A stretch of 64,000 bases of DNA, taken from NCBI GenBank assembly GCA_964462985.1, contig CAYXAA010000017.1:21986-85985 (forward strand). Reading direction: 5' to 3'. The DNA comes from CAYXAA01 sp964462985. Its GTDB lineage: Bacteria; Pseudomonadota; Alphaproteobacteria; Rhizobiales; Stappiaceae. The notes under the pieces were generated by a model. It made no database searches. It was given only the letters and a program-made list of their open reading frames with translations, and was not told the DNA's origin. Positions 60,552 through 64,000 of the stretch are shown piece by piece; position 1 is the first letter of the stretch; each line of letters starts with the position of its first letter. Made by a program: the position numbers and the translations under genes.

Positions 60552-60842
60552 ATGACTGCCCGAAGGTCAGCCGTACCCACGCTGGAGGATTCCTTGCGCT
60601 TTGCCGAGCAGCACGTCGGGGCCATCCTCCACACGCCGCTGTCGCGTGACGGTGGTGCGTACCGCTTCATAGTCCGCACAGCCGGCCGGTTCGGCAATGG
60701 CGCTCAAAGCAGCCGGGTCCTGGAGGTGACTGCTGGCACCAGGCGCGAGGCCGAACTCAAGCGGTTGCACGCTGTGGCCACGAGCATCGCTGCCTATCTG
60801 AAGGAACGCATCGACGCGGAGGCCGACATCCGCGCGGACTGA
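60552..60842 (+). CDS. Small hypothetical protein
   Basis: 96 residues from the ATG at 60552 (MTARRSAVPTLEDSLRFAE); an ATG four codons earlier at 60540 is an alternative. The sequence has an alpha-beta pattern with VGAILHTPLSRDGGAYRFIVRT and a helix-rich C-terminal ELKRLHAVATSIAAYLKER. I do not recognise a family. It stands alone between the channel gene and the dipeptidase gene, which faces it. Confidence 0.45.
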   Translation: MTARRSAVPTLEDSLRFAEQHVGAILHTPLSRDGGAYRFIVRTAGRFGNGAQSSRVLEVTAGTRREAELKRLHAVATSIAAYLKERIDAEADIRAD

Positions 60843-60862
60843 CGCAACTCGGCGCGGTCCCG

Positions 60863-61930
60863 CTAGAGGCCGCTGCGCTCGAGCAGCGACACCCAGTTTC
60901 GCCACGCGATCTTTTCGATCAGCGTCTCGCCGTACCCGGCGGCCCGCAATGCTTCGATCAGCACCGGCAAGCCGGCTGCATCGCGGATTGCGTCGGGCAC
61001 CAGGCAGCCGTCGAAATCGGAACCGATCGCGACGCCATTCTCGCCGAGGCGCGAGAGCAGGTGATCGACGTGACGCACCATGACGTCGACTGTGGTGTTG
61101 CGGCGATGGCCGCCGTCCGGGTGCAGGAAGCCGACGTGGAAGTTGAGCCCGACGATGCCGCTGCTCTCTGCGATGGCGTCGAGCTGGCGGTCGGTGAGAT
61201 TGCGTGCAGAAGGACAAATTGCGTGAGCGTTGGAATGGGTCGCTACCAGTGGACGGCTCGTCAGCGCCGCCACGTCCCAGAACCCCTTTTCCGTGAGATG
61301 CGACAGGTCGATTAGAACGCCGAGCGCGTCGCAGGCCCTGACCAGCGCCTTGCCAGCATCGGTGAGGCCGGGACCGGTGTCGGGCGACGATGGATGGGCC
61401 ATCGGCACGCCGTGGCCGAAGGCATTCGACCGGCTCCACACCGGGCCGAGCGAGCGCAAGCCGGCAGCGTGCAGCGTCTCGAGCGCGCTGAAATCGGTGT
61501 CAATCGCTTCGGCACCCTCGACATGCATCAGCATCGCAAGCCGCCCGGCGTCGATCGCCGAGCGGATCTCCGTTGCCGAGCGCACGATCGTCACCGCGCC
61601 CTCGCTGGCGCGCTCGAGTCTCAGGGCGCGGGTAAACAGGCGCATGGTGAAGTCGAGCGCGGCCCGCTGGGACACCTCCGCGAAATTGGCCGGGTCGTTG
61701 GGATCGAACGAGACCTCGCCGGCCTTGATGACGCGCGAAGGCACGAACATGGCGAAAAACCCGCCGGCAAAGCCGCCCCTGCGGGCCCGCGGCAGGTCGA
61801 TGTGACCGGCCTCGCCCTCTTCGAGGAAGGAGCGCTCCCGGGCGGTGCCCTCAGCGAGCTCGAGCCGGAGCAGCGTGTCGTTGTGGCCGTCGAACACGGG
61901 CACGAGGCGGGCGGATGGTTCCGGGGCCAT
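60863..61930 (-). CDS. Membrane dipeptidase family (peptidase M19)
   Basis: 355 residues from the ATG at 61930 (MAPEPSARLVPVFDGHND). The zinc ligands of the renal-dipeptidase family are in DGHND, HVEGAEAI, DLSHLTEKGFWDV and ATHSNAHAICPSARNLTD, with GSDFDG near the end. No signal peptide, so probably cytosolic. It hydrolyses dipeptides, including those with D-residues. A longer frame from 62122 overlaps the next gene and lacks support. Confidence 0.93.
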   Translation of the reverse strand: MAPEPSARLVPVFDGHNDTLLRLELAEGTARERSFLEEGEAGHIDLPRARRGGFAGGFFAMFVPSRVIKAGEVSFDPNDPANFAEVSQRAALDFTMRLFTRALRLERASEGAVTIVRSATEIRSAIDAGRLAMLMHVEGAEAIDTDFSALETLHAAGLRSLGPVWSRSNAFGHGVPMAHPSSPDTGPGLTDAGKALVRACDALGVLIDLSHLTEKGFWDVAALTSRPLVATHSNAHAICPSARNLTDRQLDAIAESSGIVGLNFHVGFLHPDGGHRRNTTVDVMVRHVDHLLSRLGENGVAIGSDFDGCLVPDAIRDAAGLPVLIEALRAAGYGETLIEKIAWRNWVSLLERSGL

Positions 61931-62033
61931 GTCCGGTGTGTCTCCAGGGGCGGGAATGCGGAGCGGTCCGCGTATCGTGCGGGGGAAAGCCGCCGGCTGC
62001 TTGGGCCGACGCCGGTCTCGAGCGGCCAGTCGG

Positions 62034-62597
62034 TCAGTCGACCGGTAAAGAACGGGCGCTCTCCGACGCCAGCCGTTCGATCGCATCGGCGACATGGACG
62101 GTGGCGATCGCCGGATCGCCACGCTCGAGCCGGATCAGGTGCGCCTGGTGCAGGACTTCGGCATGGCTGTGACCGGCGGGCGGTTCGAAGCGATAGCTGG
62201 CGAGCTCGACCAAAAGTCCGAGCGGATCACGGAAATAGATCGAATCCATAAAGCCGCGGTCCTTCGGCCCGCTGTGCTGAATGCCGCGTGCGTTCAGCCG
62301 CTCGACCGCCTGGGCGAACGTCGCCTGTGACACGTCGAAGGCGATGTGATGCACAGCGCCAGGCGCCGCTGGCGGCGGGCTCGGGATCGGCTTCCGGCTT
62401 TCGGCGGTGAAGATGGTAACAAGCCGTCCATCGCCGGGGTCGAAATAGAGATGGTTTTCGTCGGCATTGTCGAGATTGGGCTGCTCGAACAGAAACGGCA
62501 TGCCGAGCACGCCGTTCCAGAAATCGATCGAGGTGCGCCGGTCGGCGCCGATCAGCGTGATGTGATGGACGCCCTGGGCTTGCAGCTTGCGCATCAT
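62034..62597 (-). CDS. VOC family (glyoxalase/ring-cleaving dioxygenase-like) protein
   Basis: 187 residues. Two VOC modules are visible: HHITLIGADRRTSIDFWNGVLGM near residue 11 and VHHIAFDVSQATFAQAVERL near 82, each with a His likely to bind metal, plus YFRDPLGLLVELASY with the terminal Glu ligand. The set His-His-Glu fits a mononuclear metal site. The C-terminal 40 residues are helical and unusual. Substrate unknown; 103 bases separate it from the dipeptidase gene. Confidence 0.85.
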   Translation of the reverse strand: MMRKLQAQGVHHITLIGADRRTSIDFWNGVLGMPFLFEQPNLDNADENHLYFDPGDGRLVTIFTAESRKPIPSPPPAAPGAVHHIAFDVSQATFAQAVERLNARGIQHSGPKDRGFMDSIYFRDPLGLLVELASYRFEPPAGHSHAEVLHQAHLIRLERGDPAIATVHVADAIERLASESARSLPVD

Positions 62598-62704
62598 ACT
62601 CCTCCACCCGCCCTATCGGCGGGCATTTCGACAATTATAGGCGCAAGCCCGAGCCGGACCAACGGCAGGTCAATCACTGCGGTCCGGCCGCTGTGGCCGT
62701 TCGG

Positions 62705-63874
62705 CTACAGCGCGACCCAGGTCCCGCCCTTGGCCGAGGAGCGCACGCAGGCGTCGATGAACGCCATGCCTGCAAGGCCGTCCTGTACCGTCGGATAATT
62801 CACTTCGGGATCGGGCGCCTTCCCGGTCTGCGCGGCGCGGATCGCACGGGCCGCCTCAGCGTAGATGGTGGCGAACCCTTCGAGGTAGCCTTCCGGATGC
62901 CCCGAGGGCACGCGTGACACCCGGGCGGCTGCCGCCCCCGCACCGGCGCCGGCCCGCGTCAGCAACCGCTTGGGCTCGCCGAAAGGTGTGAACCACAGGT
63001 GGTTCGGCTGCTCCTGCGCCCACTCAAGGCCGCCCTTGTCACCATAGATCCGAAGCCGCAACGCATTCTCGTTGCCCGGGGCCACCTGGCTCGCCCACAG
63101 CATGCCCCGTGCGCCGCCGGCAAAGCGCAGCAGAACATGGACATTGTCGTCGAGCGGCCGTCCCTCGACGAAGCTGGTCAGTTCCGCAAGCACGGCCTCC
63201 GTCTTCAGTCCGGAGACGAAGCTGGCCAGATTGTAGGCATGGGTACCGATGTCGCCGATCGCGCCACCCGCGCCGGAACGCGCCGGATCGGTCCGCCAGG
63301 CCGCCTGCTTCTGACCGGTCGCTTCCAGCCTCTCGGTGAGCCAGTCCTGCGGATATTCGACCTGCACGACGCGGATCGTGCCGAGGTCGCCGTTCTGGAC
63401 CATCTCCCGCGCCTGCCGGATCATCGGGTATCCGGTATAGTTGTGAGTTAGCACGAACACGGCGCCCGACTTCTCGGCCGCCTGAACCAGTCGCTTGGCG
63501 TCGGCCAGCGTCGAGGTGAGCGGCTTGTCGCAGATGACGTGAATGCCGCGGGACAGGAACGCCTTGGCCGCCGGATAATGCACATGGTTCGGCGTGACGA
63601 TCGCCACCGCCTCGATGCCGTCCTTGAGCCGCGCCTCGCGCTTGGCCATGTCCTCGAATGAGGCGTAGGTCCGGTCGGGCGCCAGACCCAAAGCGGCGCC
63701 GGAGGCCAGCGCCTTCTCCGGCGTCGACGACAACGCCCCTGCAACCAGCTCGAATTCGCCGTCGAGCCTGGCGGCGATCCGGTGCACGGCGCCGATGAAG
63801 GCGCCTTCGCCGCCGCCGACCATGCCGAGGCGGATCGGGCGCGTGGCGCCCTCAGTCTTGCTTGCTTCGACCAT
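62705..63874 (-). CDS. Gfo/Idh/MocA family oxidoreductase
   Basis: 389 residues from the ATG at 63874, preceded by AGGGGG. The N-terminal Rossmann part has IRLGMVGGGEGAFIGAVH, then VAIVTPNHVHYPAAKAFLSRGIHVICDKPLTST, the family catalytic Lys in CDKPL. The C-terminal domain has the GGAIGDIGTHAYNLASFV motif with the conserved Asp-His pair. It oxidises a sugar or inositol derivative with NAD(P). The final 126 bases to the window edge contain no identified gene. Confidence 0.93.
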   Translation of the reverse strand: MVEASKTEGATRPIRLGMVGGGEGAFIGAVHRIAARLDGEFELVAGALSSTPEKALASGAALGLAPDRTYASFEDMAKREARLKDGIEAVAIVTPNHVHYPAAKAFLSRGIHVICDKPLTSTLADAKRLVQAAEKSGAVFVLTHNYTGYPMIRQAREMVQNGDLGTIRVVQVEYPQDWLTERLEATGQKQAAWRTDPARSGAGGAIGDIGTHAYNLASFVSGLKTEAVLAELTSFVEGRPLDDNVHVLLRFAGGARGMLWASQVAPGNENALRLRIYGDKGGLEWAQEQPNHLWFTPFGEPKRLLTRAGAGAGAAAARVSRVPSGHPEGYLEGFATIYAEAARAIRAAQTGKAPDPEVNYPTVQDGLAGMAFIDACVRSSAKGGTWVAL

Positions 63875-64000
63875 GAAACCCCCTGAAATCAGATTGATCG
63901 TGTTCAAGAATCCTAGCGGAACCAGCGTCCGACAGCACCGCTACTTCTACCCGATTCCGAGCATTCTTCGGTTTGCGACGACATCGACGCCGCTTGCGGC

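Noticed and set aside
1..64000. CRISPR arrays, insertion sequences, prophage, tRNA or rRNA genes
   Set aside because: I saw no regularly spaced repeats, transposase motifs, phage genes or tRNA-like cloverleaf in the window; a dedicated scan (tRNAscan, CRISPR finder) would settle this.

Overview
This is a GC-rich, gene-dense window from an alphaproteobacterium, most likely of the order Hyphomicrobiales (Rhizobiales). The main reasons are the rdgB-rph-hrcA arrangement, an amino acid:[carrier protein] ligase operon of the Bradyrhizobium/Agrobacterium type, a helix-hairpin-helix tail of the kind seen on rhizobial NuoE and L21, PobA/PobR, a MaeB malic enzyme with a phosphotransacetylase tail, and periplasmic-glucan enzymes. 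Genus cannot be decided. I saw no rRNA, tRNA, CRISPR array, insertion sequence, phage or integrase.

Layout. 1-3864: a TRAP transporter operon headed by an N-formylglutamate amidohydrolase-family enzyme, divergent from an RpiR-type regulator with a perfect palindrome between them. 3905-6098: the 4-hydroxybenzoate module pobR/pobA. 6159-12882: a small membrane protein, an orphan periplasmic binding protein coupled to maeB, and mutS. 12990-22103: housekeeping genes, namely an intracellular PHB depolymerase with an unusual C-terminal domain, hemW-rdgB-rph, hrcA (without grpE), a MoeB-like enzyme, a YgjP-like metalloprotease, and two cobalamin genes (cbiD, cobK).

22017-35514: an exopolysaccharide gene cluster with a WecG-type glycosyltransferase, a chain-length/co-polymerase protein with a dead kinase domain, a polymerase-like membrane protein, a secreted GH5 enzyme, three further glycosyltransferases, a polysaccharide deacetylase, a flippase, and a fused tandem alpha/beta hydrolase. 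It ends convergently against a compact five-gene minus-strand operon (35490-41372): acyl carrier protein, acyl-CoA dehydrogenase, amino acid:[carrier protein] ligase, DUF1839 protein, and GH2 beta-mannosidase-like enzyme. The carrier-protein part has known biochemistry in relatives, but its end product is unknown. Its position suggests it makes an aminoacyl-derived group for a saccharide.

42369-46501: a second candidate undescribed pathway. A minus-strand operon holds a zinc-independent-looking MDR oxidoreductase, a 6-pyruvoyltetrahydropterin synthase homologue lacking the catalytic cysteine and the HGH motif, a GT4 glycosyltransferase and a methyltransferase. It faces a RibD-C/DHFR-fold reductase. 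The set looks like a route to a reduced, glycosylated and methylated pterin-, pyrimidine- or sugar-type metabolite.

46633-64000: mdoH and opgC for osmoregulated periplasmic glucans, a TTC38-like TPR protein, OsmC with a clear terminator, a CoA-transferase/ThDP-enzyme pair, a PHB-depolymerase-like esterase, a cyanide-insensitive cytochrome bd operon (cioA, cioB and a tiny DUF2474/CydX-like protein), a potassium-channel-like protein with a zinc ribbon, an M19 dipeptidase, a VOC protein and a Gfo/Idh/MocA oxidoreductase. Names rest on motif and family recognition by eye; no database search was run.
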